Origin: JACVRW01 sp963751835
GTDB lineage: Bacteria; Actinomycetota; Thermoleophilia; Solirubrobacterales; Thermoleophilaceae
Assembly: GCA_963751835.1 (NCBI GenBank)
Contig: CAVVWD010000001.1
Location: 34,912-98,911, forward strand
Direction of reading: 5' to 3'
DNA length: 64,000 bases
Shown here: positions 51,693 to 61,991 of the stretch, one piece after another
Numbering within the stretch: position 1 is the first letter of the stretch
Layout: each line of letters starts with the position of its first letter
The notes under the pieces: model-generated
Database searches by the model: none
The model's input: only the letters and a program-made list of their open reading frames with translations
What the model was told of the DNA's origin: nothing
Position numbers and translations under genes: made by a program

Positions 51693-52583
51693 GTGATAAC
51701 TGGCCCAAAGCGCACTGCAGCCCCGGCTCGCACTTCACGCACTTTGCGGAATTGCCTGCTCGCGGCTGCGGTGACGGTGGCGATGCTCCTGTGCGCGCCT
51801 GGAGCAAGCTTCGCGAACGACGATCGCGGCGACGGGGCCGTCGCCTACGCGAAGGTCCTGCGCTCAGCGGGCATGTTGGCCTGGGGCGACGGCTACGGCC
51901 GGGCGCACGGATCGCAGGCCGTGCGGGCGCTCCAGATTCGCCTGCGAACAGGTGGCTTCAGGCCCGGTCCGGTCGACGGGCTGTACGGCCCGCTGACACA
52001 GGCGGCGGTCCGCAGTTTCCAGCGGAGGCATGACGTCGAGGTCGACGGAATCGTCGGGCCGCAGACGAGGAAGCCTCTGCTCGCCCAGCCCGCGGCGGCA
52101 AGACGCGACCGAAGGGACGCGAGCCGGCCCGCCGCGGCGAAGCCGACACCGCCCGAGCCCGACCGCGGCGCGGTCGCCCCACGGGACCCGCCCGCCGCCC
52201 TTGACCCGCCACCGACCCCGGACCCGCCACCGACCCCGGCGCCCGCCCCGGACCCACGCCCAGGGCCGGCCTCGTCCTCCGGGGTCTCTCCATGGATTGC
52301 TGCCGCGCTCGGCGCGCTCGGAGCCGGACTGGCCCTCGGCGCCTTCAGCCTGCAGGCGAGCCGCCGGCGCGGCGGCAGGCGGCGCGACGGGAGCGTCGCG
52401 CCGCCACCCCCATCCACCGACAGGCGACCCTCCCTTGGCTTGGTCTTCGCGGCGCTGCTCGCGGTCTTCGCCGTCGGGGCCGCGGTGGGCGCCCTGTTCG
52501 CGACGAATGCCTCGGAGGACGGGCGCGCATCGGGTGACGAACCTCGGGCGGCGCTGTCCGCCGAACGGCTGGGAAACCCTTGA
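51693..52583 (+). CDS. Peptidoglycan-binding membrane protein
   Basis: 296 residues. Signal peptide (LLAAAVTVAMLLCAPGASFA), then a PG_binding_1 domain at about 55-115 (HGSQAVRALQIRLRTGGFRP, GPVDGLYGPLTQAAVRSFQR, VDGIVGPQT). A Pro-rich linker with tandem DPPPTP units follows, then two hydrophobic helices (WIAAALGALGAGLALGAF and LVFAALLAVFAVGAAVGALF). The membrane-cell wall tether is clear. GTG 51693 is chosen; a start at ATG 51546 would translate the upstream inverted repeat. The stop overlaps the regulator start by 4 bp. Confidence 0.82.
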   Translation: MITGPKRTAAPARTSRTLRNCLLAAAVTVAMLLCAPGASFANDDRGDGAVAYAKVLRSAGMLAWGDGYGRAHGSQAVRALQIRLRTGGFRPGPVDGLYGPLTQAAVRSFQRRHDVEVDGIVGPQTRKPLLAQPAAARRDRRDASRPAAAKPTPPEPDRGAVAPRDPPAALDPPPTPDPPPTPAPAPDPRPGPASSSGVSPWIAAALGALGAGLALGAFSLQASRRRGGRRRDGSVAPPPPSTDRRPSLGLVFAALLAVFAVGAAVGALFATNASEDGRASGDEPRAALSAERLGNP

Positions 52584-53515
52584 ACGGGTCAGTCGCCGAC
52601 GCGACGGGACCCGTGACGACCGGGCCGGACGGCACGGAAGCGCTCGCCGGAATCGGCCGGGCACTGATGCGCCTGTGCCGGGCGGTGTCGCTGCCGGCCC
52701 TGTTCGAGGAGGCGGCCCGCGCGCTCTGTGAGGAGGCTGGCTTCGCGCGGGCCGCCGTCTTCAGCTTCCGCGATCACGCGCTCGATCTTCGAGGCGTCCA
52801 CGCCGGCGACGAGCTGGAGTGCGTGGAGCTCGTCGGGGGCCGGCTGGGGGAGAAGCCGCTTCGACTCGGGCCGTGGCTGCACGAGTCCGAGGTGCTCAGA
52901 CGACGGACGCCGCTGCTCGTCGACGACGCCGCGGGCGACTCGCACGCGCTCGCGACCCTGCCGGGCGCGAGCTCGTACGTGCTCGCCCCGGTGACCTGTC
53001 AGGACCAGGCTGTCGTCCTGATTCATGCCGACCACGGTCCGACCGGACGCGGGGTGACCCCATTCGACCTCGCGGCCCTGTCGGCCTTCGCCGTGGGCTT
53101 CGGCTACGCACTCGAATGCGGCGCGCTCGAGGAGCGCGTACGCAGGCACTCGGCGCGGGTGCTGGCCCTCGCCCGCTCCACCGAGGCGAACGTCGAGCAG
53201 CTGCTCGGCGCCGGCTTGGATGGTCTGGCCGACCTGCCCGGGCACAGCGCGGCCCAGGGGGCCGGCAGCGTGCCGGGCAGGGAGCGACTCGCGATGCTCA
53301 CCCCGCGCGAGCAGGAGGTCCTCGTGATGCTCGCCGAGGGGGAGACGAACGCCCGCATCGCCCAGCGGCTCGTCGTCTCCGAGGACACGGTGAAGACGCA
53401 CGTGAAGCACATCCTGCGCAAGCTCGGAGTCCGCAATCGCTCACAGGCCGTGTCGCGGTACTTCCGCACGCGGACCTCGGCCCACGTGGAGGCACCCGCG
53501 AGTGGAGTCGGATAG
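52580..53515 (+). CDS. GAF-domain LuxR-family transcription regulator
   Basis: 311 residues. A GAF-like sensor at about 40-190 (ALFEEAARALCEEAGFARAA...FALECG) and a LuxR helix-turn-helix at the C-terminus: LTPREQEVLVMLAEGETNAR and IAQRLVVSEDTVKTHVKHIL. No receiver domain. It starts at TTG 52580 within the stop of the peptidoglycan-binding gene (TTGA), so it is translated with that gene. It probably controls the glycan genes that follow. Confidence 0.88.
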   Translation: MNGSVADATGPVTTGPDGTEALAGIGRALMRLCRAVSLPALFEEAARALCEEAGFARAAVFSFRDHALDLRGVHAGDELECVELVGGRLGEKPLRLGPWLHESEVLRRRTPLLVDDAAGDSHALATLPGASSYVLAPVTCQDQAVVLIHADHGPTGRGVTPFDLAALSAFAVGFGYALECGALEERVRRHSARVLALARSTEANVEQLLGAGLDGLADLPGHSAAQGAGSVPGRERLAMLTPREQEVLVMLAEGETNARIAQRLVVSEDTVKTHVKHILRKLGVRNRSQAVSRYFRTRTSAHVEAPASGVG

Positions 53516-53527
53516 CGGAGCCGAAGC

Positions 53528-55784
53528 ATGCTCATGTCGGAACACCGAGATCCTCGTCGGGCGAGCGTCGCTTCCGCTCCGGCTCGGCCGCTCCTCTCGA
53601 TAGTCGTACCGACCAAGAACGAGCTTGGAAACGTCGCTGCGCTGATCGAGCGCCTCGAGACGGTGCTGCCCACCGTCGCCATGGAGATCGTCTTCGTGGA
53701 TGCCAGCAAGGACGGCACCGCTGCGTTGATCGAGGAGCGCGCCCGCGTCTCCGAACGCGACATCTTGGTCCTGCGTCAGCGGCCCGAGCGCCGCCGCAGC
53801 GGTCTAGGCGCCGCCGTCGTCCAGGGCCTGCGCGCCGCGCGCGGCTCGTGGGTCTGCGTCATGGACGCCGACCTCCAACACCCGCCGGAGCTCATCGCCG
53901 AGCTTCTCGAGGAGGCCGAGACGCACGAGCTCGACCTGGTCGTGGCGAGCCGCTACTGCAGCCAGAACGGCGGCGCGGGCCTCGGCTGGGCTCGGGCGAT
54001 GGCCTCCCGTTCGACGACCTCTGCGGCACGCATGCTCTTCCCGCGCCGCCTGCACGGACGTGAGCGACCCGATGAGCGGGTTCTTCCTCGTCCGCCGTGA
54101 CGCGGTCGAACCCGACGCGCTCCGGCCGCGCGGATTCAAGGTGCTGCTCGACGTCCTGATCCGCAATCCCGATCTCCGCACGGGAGAGGTGTCGTTCACC
54201 TTCGGCGAACGGCGCGCCGGCCGGAGCAAGGCGAACATCCGCGAGGGGCTCCGCTACCTGTCGCTGCTCACCCGCCTGCGCTTCGCGCGCTTCGGGCTGG
54301 TCGGCGCGACCGGACTCGTCGTGAACACGGTGCTGCTCGCCTTCTTCACCGACGTCGTCGGCCTCTTCTACGTCGTGTCGGCCGTCATCGCGACGCAGGG
54401 GTCCACGCTATGGAACTTCTGCCTCACCGAGCTGTGGGTGTTCTCCGACCGCGAGCACCGGCGCGGCCTCGGATCGCGAATGGGCCTGTTCTTCCTGATG
54501 AACAACGCCGCCCTGGCGGTGCGCGGCCCGCTGCTCGTGCTGCTCACGTCGGGGCTCGGCATTCACTATGTCGTCTCGAACATCCTCTCGCTGCTCGTCC
54601 TCACGCTGGTGCGCTTCGCTCTCGCCGACACCTGGATCTGGGCGAAGCGGGCGCCGGGCGAGGTCGACTCGAGCCCGCACGGCTACGACATCCACGGGAT
54701 CGTCACCCTCGAGTCGGACGTGCGCCTGCCCGAGCTCGAGCGCTTCCGGGTGGGCGAGCTGATCGGCGAGCCCGACATCCGCGTCCGCGTGGGCGACGGC
54801 CGCACCGGCGGCGGCGACGCGATCCACTACCGCGAGGGGCCGGGTCGCCTGGGCTTCGCGGTCACGGTCGCCTTCGGCGACCAAATCGAGGCGACGGCCT
54901 CACCGCTCCTTCGGAGGTCGCCGCACGTCCTCTACACGAATGTCGTGGAGCCGATCCTCCGCTGGACATTCGCGGCGCGGGGTTACGCGCTCGTGCACGC
55001 GGCCTGCGTCGCCGCCGGCGAGCACGCCTTCCTCGTCACGGCAAGGACCGACACCGGCAAGACGACCACGAGCCTGCGGATGCTCGAGGAGCACCCCTAC
55101 TCGTTCCTGTCGGACGACCTGACGCTCCTGGCCCCCGACGGGCGGGTGCTCACGTACCCGAAGCCGCTGACGATCAGCCGGCACACCCTCAGGGCGGTGA
55201 GGACTCCGTTGCTCAGCCGCCGCGAGCGCCTCGGCCTGATCGTGCAGAGCCGCCTGCACTCACGTTCCGGGCGGCGGTTCGCCCTCCTGCTGGCGCGTAC
55301 GCATCTGCCCGCGGCGACGATCAACGCGGTCGTCCAGATGCTGGTGCCCCCGCCGAAGTACCACGTGGAGCGGCTCGTGCCGGACGTCGAGGTCGCCCCC
55401 GAGGCGCAGCTCGCCGGGATGGTGGTGATCGAGCGGGGAGGGGAGGGCACGGCGGTCCTCGACGGTGGCGCTGCGCTCGAGACGCTGATGCGCAACTGCG
55501 AGGACGCCTACGGCTTCCCGCCCTACGCCGCCATCGAGGAACCGCTGCGCCGCCGCAACGGCACCGATCTGAAGGACACGGAGCGTGCGATCGTCGCAAG
55601 CGCGCTGAGCGGCCTGCCGGCTGCCGTGATGCGCAGCGAGACGATGGACTGGTGGCAGCGTGTGCCTGACGTCGTCGGCCGCTGGGCGCCGACCGCGTAC
55701 ACGCACGATGCCGTGCCCCGATCACCGCGCGTCCTCACGAGCCGCAACGGCCGAGGCGCGAGTGACCCCGCTCGAGACGGTTAG
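53528..55784 (+). CDS. GT2 polyprenyl-phosphate glycosyltransferase - GtrA - HprK-like triple fusion, frame-broken
   Basis: About 751 residues when restored. Domain 1 is DPM1-like GT2 (LLSIVVPTKNELGNVAALIE, VMDADLQHPPELI, MSGFFLVRRD). Domain 2 at about 240-375 is a four-helix GtrA flippase domain (ARFGLVGATGLVVNTVLLAF). Domain 3 is HPr-kinase-like, with Walker A FLVTARTDTGKTTTS, LSDDLTLL and a beta-rich frame. The break is near 54056: one extra G; without it RRLHDVSDPMSGFF reads through. It should load sugar on polyprenyl phosphate and flip it, with a kinase-like module attached. The start ATG 53528 and a GTG overlap with the next gene suit an operon. Confidence 0.8.
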
Positions 55785-57337
55785 CTCCGCCGCGTCGGCG
55801 GACTCCCTCCGCCGGGCCGGTCACCGGCTCCGGCCGAGCGAGCTGCCGGGTTCAGAGCGGCTCGTGGAGGCCTCGGCCGTCCTGTACCTGGCGCCGGTGC
55901 TCGTCCTCGCCGCCGTGCTGAGGCTCTGGCAGGTCAACGAGACCGGCTTCAACAGCGACGAAGCCGTTTACACCGGACAGGCCGCGGCGATCGCGAACGA
56001 TTCCGAGCTCACCGAGTTCTTCCCCGTTTTCCGCGCACACCCTCTGCTGCTTCAGACGATCCTGTCGCTCGGCTTCCGGCTCGACCTGGGAGCGGGCTTC
56101 GAGCGCATCACCGTCGCCGCGATGGGCGTGGCCACCGTTCTCCTCGTCTACGAGCTCGGACGGCTGCTGTACGGACGGCAGGCCGGCCTCATCGCCGCCC
56201 TCCTGATGGCCCTCATGCCGTACCACGTCGTCGTCACGCGCCAGGTCCTGCTCGACGGGGCGATGACGTTCTTCGCCACGCTCACCCTGGTTCTGCTGGT
56301 GAGGTTCGTCCTCAGCGGCCGGGCGGTCTGGCTGTACGCCACCGGCGCCGCGATGGGCCTGACCTTCCTTGCGAAGGAGACGAGCCTGGTGCTGCTCGGC
56401 GCGATCTATGCGTTCCTGGCGCTCACGCCGGCGCTCGGTGGTGAAGCTGCGGGAGCTTGCCATCTCCATTGGCGTGATGGCACTCGTGATCGCGCCCTTC
56501 CCGCTCAGCATGATGCTCGCCGGACGGACGGGGACGGGCGAGAGCTACCTGACCTGGCAGCTCTTTCGCAGGCCGAACCACGACTGGCTCTTCTATCCGT
56601 CCACAGTGCCGGAGGCCATCGGGCCGCTGCTGCTGCTCGCTGCGGCGATCGGCCTCTGGCTCCTCCGCCGAGAGGCGTCTTGGAGGGAGACGCTGCTCCT
56701 GTCCTGGATCGCCGTGCCGGTCGTGTTCTTCCAGCTCTGGCCGGTGAAGGGCTTTCAGTACCTGCTGCCCGCCGCACCCGCGGTCGCCGTCCTCGCCGGG
56801 CGTGCGCTCAGCCGGCTGCCGGCGCCCGGCCGGCGCGGGTTCCAGGCGCTTGCTGTGGCGATCGTGGCGGTCAGCCTGCTCATCCCGGCGTGGGATCGGG
56901 TGGACGGGGCACGGCCCGACAGCTTCCTGGCCGGGTCGGGAGGTCTCCCGGGCGGCCGCGAGACAGGCGAGTGGATAGAGGAGCATGCTCCGGCCGGCGC
57001 CGCGTTCATGACGATCGGCCCGTCGATGGCCAACCTCGTGCAGTACTACGGCCGGCGTAGCGCGTACGGGCTGTCGGTCAGCCCCAATCCGCTCAACCGG
57101 AACCCGTCCTACGAGCCGCTCGTGAACCCCGACCGGGCGATCCGCGACAGCGAGCTCCAGTACCTGATCTGGGACGCGTTCTCGGCCGGGAGGTCGGCGC
57201 GCTTCTCGGACAGGCTGCTCGCCTACGCCGACCGCTATGACGGCCGGGTGGTCCACACGGAGGTGCTCCCCGCCCGGACGCGGCAGGGCGAGAACGTGGA
57301 CAGGCCGGCCATCGTGGTGTTCGAGGTGCGGCCGTGA
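55762..57337 (+). CDS. GT39-type (ArnT/PMT-like) membrane glycosyltransferase, frame-broken
   Basis: About 524 residues when restored. Many helices; the first loop has the catalytic Asp/Glu region NETGFNSDEAVYTGQAAAIA and FRAHPLLLQTILSL (an ArnT-like DE and HPP/HPL pattern), then LMPYHVVVTRQVLLDGAMTF. The frame breaks near 56430: the first frame ends ALTPA and the second resumes VVKLRELAISIGVMALVIAP when one base is dropped. It uses a polyprenyl-phosphate sugar such as the product of the preceding protein to modify a lipid or protein outside the membrane. Overlaps neighbours by 23 and 4 bp. Confidence 0.8.
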
Positions 57338-60300
57338 GGCGGGTGCAGGCATTGGCGGCGGCCGTCGTCTGCGCACTGGGCATCCCCGCGGCGGCGGAGG
57401 CGCGTCGGGCCACGCCGATCGAGCACTTCGTGGTCCTCATGCAGGAGAACCACTCCTTCGACAACTACTTCGGCAGCTACCCGGGAGCCGACGGGATTCC
57501 GAGCGACACCTGCATGCCGGTGGAGCGGGCCGCCCGGCCTTGTGTTCGCCCCTTCCACCTCGGCGACAGGCCGGTGCCGAACCTCAGTCACAACCCCCGC
57601 ATCGACCGCATCCAGTACGCCGGCGGACGGATGGACGGCTTCGTGCGCGCCGCTTCGGCGGACCGCCAGACCGTCGAGCCCTCCGTCATGGGCTACTACG
57701 ACGACCGCGACCTGCCCTTCTACTGGAACCTCGCGGACGACTACGTCCTCTTCGACCGCTTCTTCGCCGTACGGGCTCGCACGAGCGTGGGGAGCCACAT
57801 GGCCTGGGTCAGCGGGTCACCCGAGACGCCTGACCGCACCGGTTACGAGCCCACCATCTTCGACAGGCTCGACGAGCGTGGCGTCTCCTGGAAGTTCTAC
57901 GTCGAGGACTACGACCCGAGCGCGCCCACGCAGACCACGCGTGTGCCGCTGCTGCGCTATCGGCGCTTCGTCAGCGATCCGGAGCGCTTCGAGCGGATCG
58001 TCGACCTCGAGGAGTACTACGAGGACCTGCGGGGCGGCCGCCTGCCACAGGTGGCGTACATAGCGCCGGCCGGCTCGAGCGAGCATCCCCCGAGCCGGAT
58101 CGCCACCGGCGAGACGCTCGTAAAGCAGCTCGTGACAGCGCTCTCGATGAGCAGTGCCTGGCCGCGCTCGGCGTTCATGTGGACCTACGACGAGCCCGGC
58201 GGATGGTTCGACCACGTGCGCCCTCCGACGATCGCCGGACAGCGGCTCGGCCTGCGGGTGCCTGCCCTGCTCGTCAGCCCGTACGCGCGCCGCGGGCACG
58301 TGGACAGCACAACTCTCGACACCACGGCGATCCTCCGCTTCATCGAGGCCAACTGGCAGCTCGCGCCGGTGGCGCCGCGATCCGACCAGGCCGGGAGCCT
58401 GGTCGGCGCATTCGACTTCTCGCAGCCGCCGCGAGAGCCGAGCGTCGTGGCCGCCGAGCGCGACCGCGCCGGACCCGCCGCGGTGCGCCGCTGGGTCATC
58501 TACGTGGGCTACGGCGCGGCGCTTCTCCTCGCCGTCGGCCTGATCGGCCGCGCGGTCCGGCGTCGGCCGGCGTCCGCGGTGGCGCCTGTGGTCGTGGCGC
58601 TGGTGCTCGCCGGGGCCCTCGACGTGCAGCCGGCCGCGGCCCAGGCTCGGGGCGCGGCGGCGGCCGAGATCCGCACCGTGCCCGCCGTGCCGGGAATGCG
58701 CTTCGAGGCCGGAGGCGCGCGCTTCGAGGCCGATGCCGCCGGGCGCGCCATTCTCCCCCGCGGCGTCCGGCGCGCGCAGCTGCGGGCGCTCGATACGGAG
58801 ATTGCCCCGGGCGTCCGCGCGCGCTTCGACCGCTGGTACCGGGGCCGGCGGATCGCCGCGATCAGCGTGTACCACAGGGTCAAGGCGAGCTTCGTCGACC
58901 CGAGTGGCACTGCGATCGATCCGGAGCTGGTGAGCTCGGTGACGCTCCGGGGCAGCGACGGCGGCCGCCACGTGCTCACGGGCCGGCGCGAGGTATGGCT
59001 CCAGGGCAACCGGGTCGTTCCCGAGTCGGGCGGCACGACGTCCACCGCCATCCACTATGCCGCCGAGCGGGTGCTCGTGGCCGGCTCGAACGTCGTGAAC
59101 CGGGGCCAGCAGCGCTTCTTCCCCGCGGAGAGCCGCACGATCGAGCTCCGCCTTCTCCTCTTCCAGGTGCGCGTGACCGTCCGCGACGCCCTGCTCGGCT
59201 TCCCCATCGGGACCGCGATCCGGCTTCGCTACCCGAACGGCGAGGTGCGCCGCGAGGAGCTCGGGCCGCGCGCGGAACTCACCCTCACCTCGGTCCCGAG
59301 GGGGGACTACCGCGTGAGCGTCGATGCGCTCGGGCTGTCCTCCTCGCGCCCGGTCGCCCTGTCCCGCGATCAGGAGCTGGACCTCCAGGTGATCAGCTGG
59401 CTCGACGTGACCGTGGTGTTGCTCGGTCTCGCCTCCGTGGCGCTGGCGCTGCTCTTCATCCGGCGTCCGTCACGCGTCAAGCGGAGGCCCGAGCGCCTGG
59501 TGGCCGGGCTGGTGATCGCGGCCATGATCGTGATCGTCGGCGCCCCGGCTGCCCACGCGGCGGGCCGGCCCGACCGGCTCTTCTCCTACTACTACATCTG
59601 GTTCAACGCCGGCTCCTGGAACCGGGCGAAGACGGACTATCCGGTCTTGGGCCGCTACTCGAGCGACGACCGCGACGTCATGCGCACGCACGTCCAGTGG
59701 GCGAAGCGGGCGGGGATCGACGGCTTCATCGTCAGCTGGAAGAGCACGCCGGTGCTCAACCGCCGCCTCAAGCGGCTCGCGGAGGTCGCCGAGGCCGAGC
59801 GCTTCAAGCTGCTCGTGATCTACCAGGGGCTCGACTTCGAGCGCGAGCCGTTGCCGGCGAATCGCGTGCGCCACGACCTCGACGTGTTCGTCAAGCGCTA
59901 CGCCAAGGCGCGTGCCTTCGACGTCTTCGAAAAGCCGCTCGTCATCTGGTCGGGCACCTGGCGGTTCTCGCGGCCCGAGATCGCGAGCGTCACGAGCCGC
60001 TCCCGCCGCTCCCTGCTGGTGCTCGCCTCCGAGCGCAACGTGGAGGGCTATGGGCGGGTCGATGACCTGGTGGACGGCAACGCCTACTACTGGGGTGCCG
60101 TCAACCCATCCACCTATCCGGGCTACCCGGAGAAGCTTGCCGCCATGGGCACCGCGGTCCACGCGCGCGGTGGCCTATGGATCGCCCCGGCGGCTCCCGG
60201 CTTCGACGCCCGGCTGGTGGGCGGAACCAGTGTCGTCAAGCGCAGGAACGGGGCGACCCTGCGCACCCAGCTCGATGCGGCGACGCGATCCGCGCCGGAC

Positions 60301-60558
60301 GCGATCGGGCTGATCAGTTGGAACGAGTTCAGCGAGAACACCCACGTCGAGCCGAGTGAGCGGTACGGGTCGCGCTCTCTCGACGTGGTCGCCGACGTGC
60401 GCGGCGCGACCCCAGCCGATGTCCACGACTTCGATTCGAGCGAGCCGGCCGCCACGGGGGTGAGCTACGGCGTGCCGCTTCTGGGCGGCGTCGCGCTCTT
60501 CCTCGCCGCGAGCTTCCTGTTGCTCTTGCGGCGCGGCCAGCGAAAGGCGGTGCTATAG
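57334..60558 (+). CDS. Phospholipase C-type phosphoesterase fused to GH99-like domain
   Basis: 1074 residues. Signal peptide, then residues 25-370: acid phosphatase/phospholipase C family with PIEHFVVLMQENHSFDNYFG, DDRDLPFYWNLADDYVLFDR, TYDEPGGWFDHV and LVSPYARRGHVD. A membrane helix (WVIYVGYGAALLLAVGLIG) and another signal-like helix (PVVVALVLAGALDVQPAAA) lead to a beta-rich middle part. A third helix pair (VVLLGLASVALALLFI; LVAGLVIAAMIVIVGAPAAHA) leads to a GH99/GH71-like domain (YYYIWFNAGSWNRAKTDYPV, HVQWAKRAGIDGFIVSWK, ISWNEFSENTHVEPSERYG) and a final helix. It looks like three secreted proteins joined in frame. Confidence 0.82.
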   Translation: MRRVQALAAAVVCALGIPAAAEARRATPIEHFVVLMQENHSFDNYFGSYPGADGIPSDTCMPVERAARPCVRPFHLGDRPVPNLSHNPRIDRIQYAGGRMDGFVRAASADRQTVEPSVMGYYDDRDLPFYWNLADDYVLFDRFFAVRARTSVGSHMAWVSGSPETPDRTGYEPTIFDRLDERGVSWKFYVEDYDPSAPTQTTRVPLLRYRRFVSDPERFERIVDLEEYYEDLRGGRLPQVAYIAPAGSSEHPPSRIATGETLVKQLVTALSMSSAWPRSAFMWTYDEPGGWFDHVRPPTIAGQRLGLRVPALLVSPYARRGHVDSTTLDTTAILRFIEANWQLAPVAPRSDQAGSLVGAFDFSQPPREPSVVAAERDRAGPAAVRRWVIYVGYGAALLLAVGLIGRAVRRRPASAVAPVVVALVLAGALDVQPAAAQARGAAAAEIRTVPAVPGMRFEAGGARFEADAAGRAILPRGVRRAQLRALDTEIAPGVRARFDRWYRGRRIAAISVYHRVKASFVDPSGTAIDPELVSSVTLRGSDGGRHVLTGRREVWLQGNRVVPESGGTTSTAIHYAAERVLVAGSNVVNRGQQRFFPAESRTIELRLLLFQVRVTVRDALLGFPIGTAIRLRYPNGEVRREELGPRAELTLTSVPRGDYRVSVDALGLSSSRPVALSRDQELDLQVISWLDVTVVLLGLASVALALLFIRRPSRVKRRPERLVAGLVIAAMIVIVGAPAAHAAGRPDRLFSYYYIWFNAGSWNRAKTDYPVLGRYSSDDRDVMRTHVQWAKRAGIDGFIVSWKSTPVLNRRLKRLAEVAEAERFKLLVIYQGLDFEREPLPANRVRHDLDVFVKRYAKARAFDVFEKPLVIWSGTWRFSRPEIASVTSRSRRSLLVLASERNVEGYGRVDDLVDGNAYYWGAVNPSTYPGYPEKLAAMGTAVHARGGLWIAPAAPGFDARLVGGTSVVKRRNGATLRTQLDAATRSAPDAIGLISWNEFSENTHVEPSERYGSRSLDVVADVRGATPADVHDFDSSEPAATGVSYGVPLLGGVALFLAASFLLLLRRGQRKAVL

Positions 60559-60560
60559 CA

Positions 60561-61983
60561 ATGCGCAAGACCCTTTTCGTCGTCCCTGCCCTGGCGGCGG
60601 TCTGCCTGTGTCCCTCGCCGGCGGCCGCTCAGGACCCCATGATCGCCGCTGCGGGGGACATCGCCTGTGCGCCGGGCGACCCGATCACACCCACGACGTG
60701 CCACCACGGAGCGACCTCGAATCTGCTCGTCGGCGCCCCGCTCGCCTGGGTGCTTCCCCTCGGTGACATCCAGTACAACAGCGCGTCGCTGTCGAACATC
60801 ATGGGGGCGGGCGCGTACAACGACACGTGGGGGCGCGTGAAGGCGATCAGCAGGCCGGTTCTCGGCAATCACGAGAGCAGTGGGACGGGCTACTTCGACT
60901 ACTTCAACGGACCCGGGGTCACCGACGGGCCGGCTGGACCGAGGGGCAAGGGCTACTACAGCTTCGACGTTGGCAGCTGGCACCTCGTGGCGCTCAACTC
61001 GAACTGCTCGAGCGTGTCGTGCTCGGAGGGCTCCGAGCAGGAGACATGGCTGCGCGCCGACCTCGCCGCCCATCCCACTGGGTGCACACTCGCCTACTCG
61101 CACCACGCCCGATACAGCTCGGGTCACGACGGCAACAACACGTCGATGCAGCCCCTCTGGGAGGCGCTCGACGACGCCGGCGCCGAGCTGCTCGTGTCCG
61201 GTCACAGCCACAACTACGAGCGCGTGGCGCCGCTGAGCCGAAGCGGTGGCCTCGACCCGGCCAACGGCATCCGCCAGTTCGTCGTCGGCACCGGTGGCGC
61301 CTTCTTCACCGGCGGACTCGATTCCCTGATCCCCCACAGCGAGGCGGCTCAGAACAACACCTTCGGGGTGCTGTTCCTCACGCTGCGCCCAACGAGCTAC
61401 GAGTGGAGCTTCGTTCCGGAGGCTGGGGGGGCCTACACCGATTCCGGCAGCACGGCCTGTCACGGCCCGGGTAGTACGCCGCCGCCGCCTCCTCCTCCCC
61501 CGCCACCGCCCCCGGCCGACACGAGCGCCGCCGGTGATCTCGAACCTGACGGTCTCGCCACGGCGCTTCCGCGCGCTCGCGATCTCGAACCTGACGGTCT
61601 CGCCACGGCGCTTCAGCGTTGCGTCGAAGCTCTCCGCGCCGCGGAAGGGCGGGACGACGTTCAGCTATGTGCTGTCCGAGGCGGCGACCGTGCGGGTCAG
61701 CATCAGCCGGCGCTTCCGCGGCCGGCGTGTCGGCGGCAAGTGCCGGCGCGTCCCCGGCCTGCGTCGCGGCGCGCCGCGCTGCTTCGGCTTCCGCAAGGTG
61801 GGCAGCTTCTTGCAGCAGGGTGCGGTCGCTGGAGCCAACACGAGGTGGTTCGGCGGTCGGCTGGGCAAGGGGCCGCTGAACCCAGGGAAGTTCAAGGCCG
61901 GCTTGGTGGCGAGGGATGCGGCAGGCAACCGCTCCGGGCGCGAGAGCGTCACATTCACGATCGTGCGGGCCCGGGGGGGTTAG
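60561..61983 (+). CDS. Secreted calcineurin-type phosphatase (purple acid phosphatase-like), frame-broken tail
   Basis: About 473 residues restored. Signal peptide (LFVVPALAAVCLCPSPAAA), then AAAGDIAC, VLPLGDIQYN, VLGNHESSGTGYFDYF, YSHHARYSS and SGHSHNYERVAPL. All metal ligands of the fold are visible. A poly-Pro linker and a beta-domain tail (ISNLTVSPRRF...DAAGNRSGRESVTFTIVR) follow. Near 61526 one extra base puts the tail out of frame; as written the frame runs on to 62711. The tail includes a 45-bp in-frame duplication. It probably dephosphorylates extracellular substrates. It begins 2 bp after the upstream stop. Confidence 0.82.
61536..61614 (+). repeat. In-frame 45-bp tandem duplication
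   Basis: A 34-bp sequence (starts GATCTCGAACCTGACGGTCT) occurs at 61536-61569 and identically at 61581-61614. The period is 45 bp, so residues ISNLTVSPRRF are repeated with a 4-residue spacer. Perfect identity suggests a recent slip or an assembly duplication. Confidence 0.85.
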
Positions 61984-61991
61984 GGGCCGCA

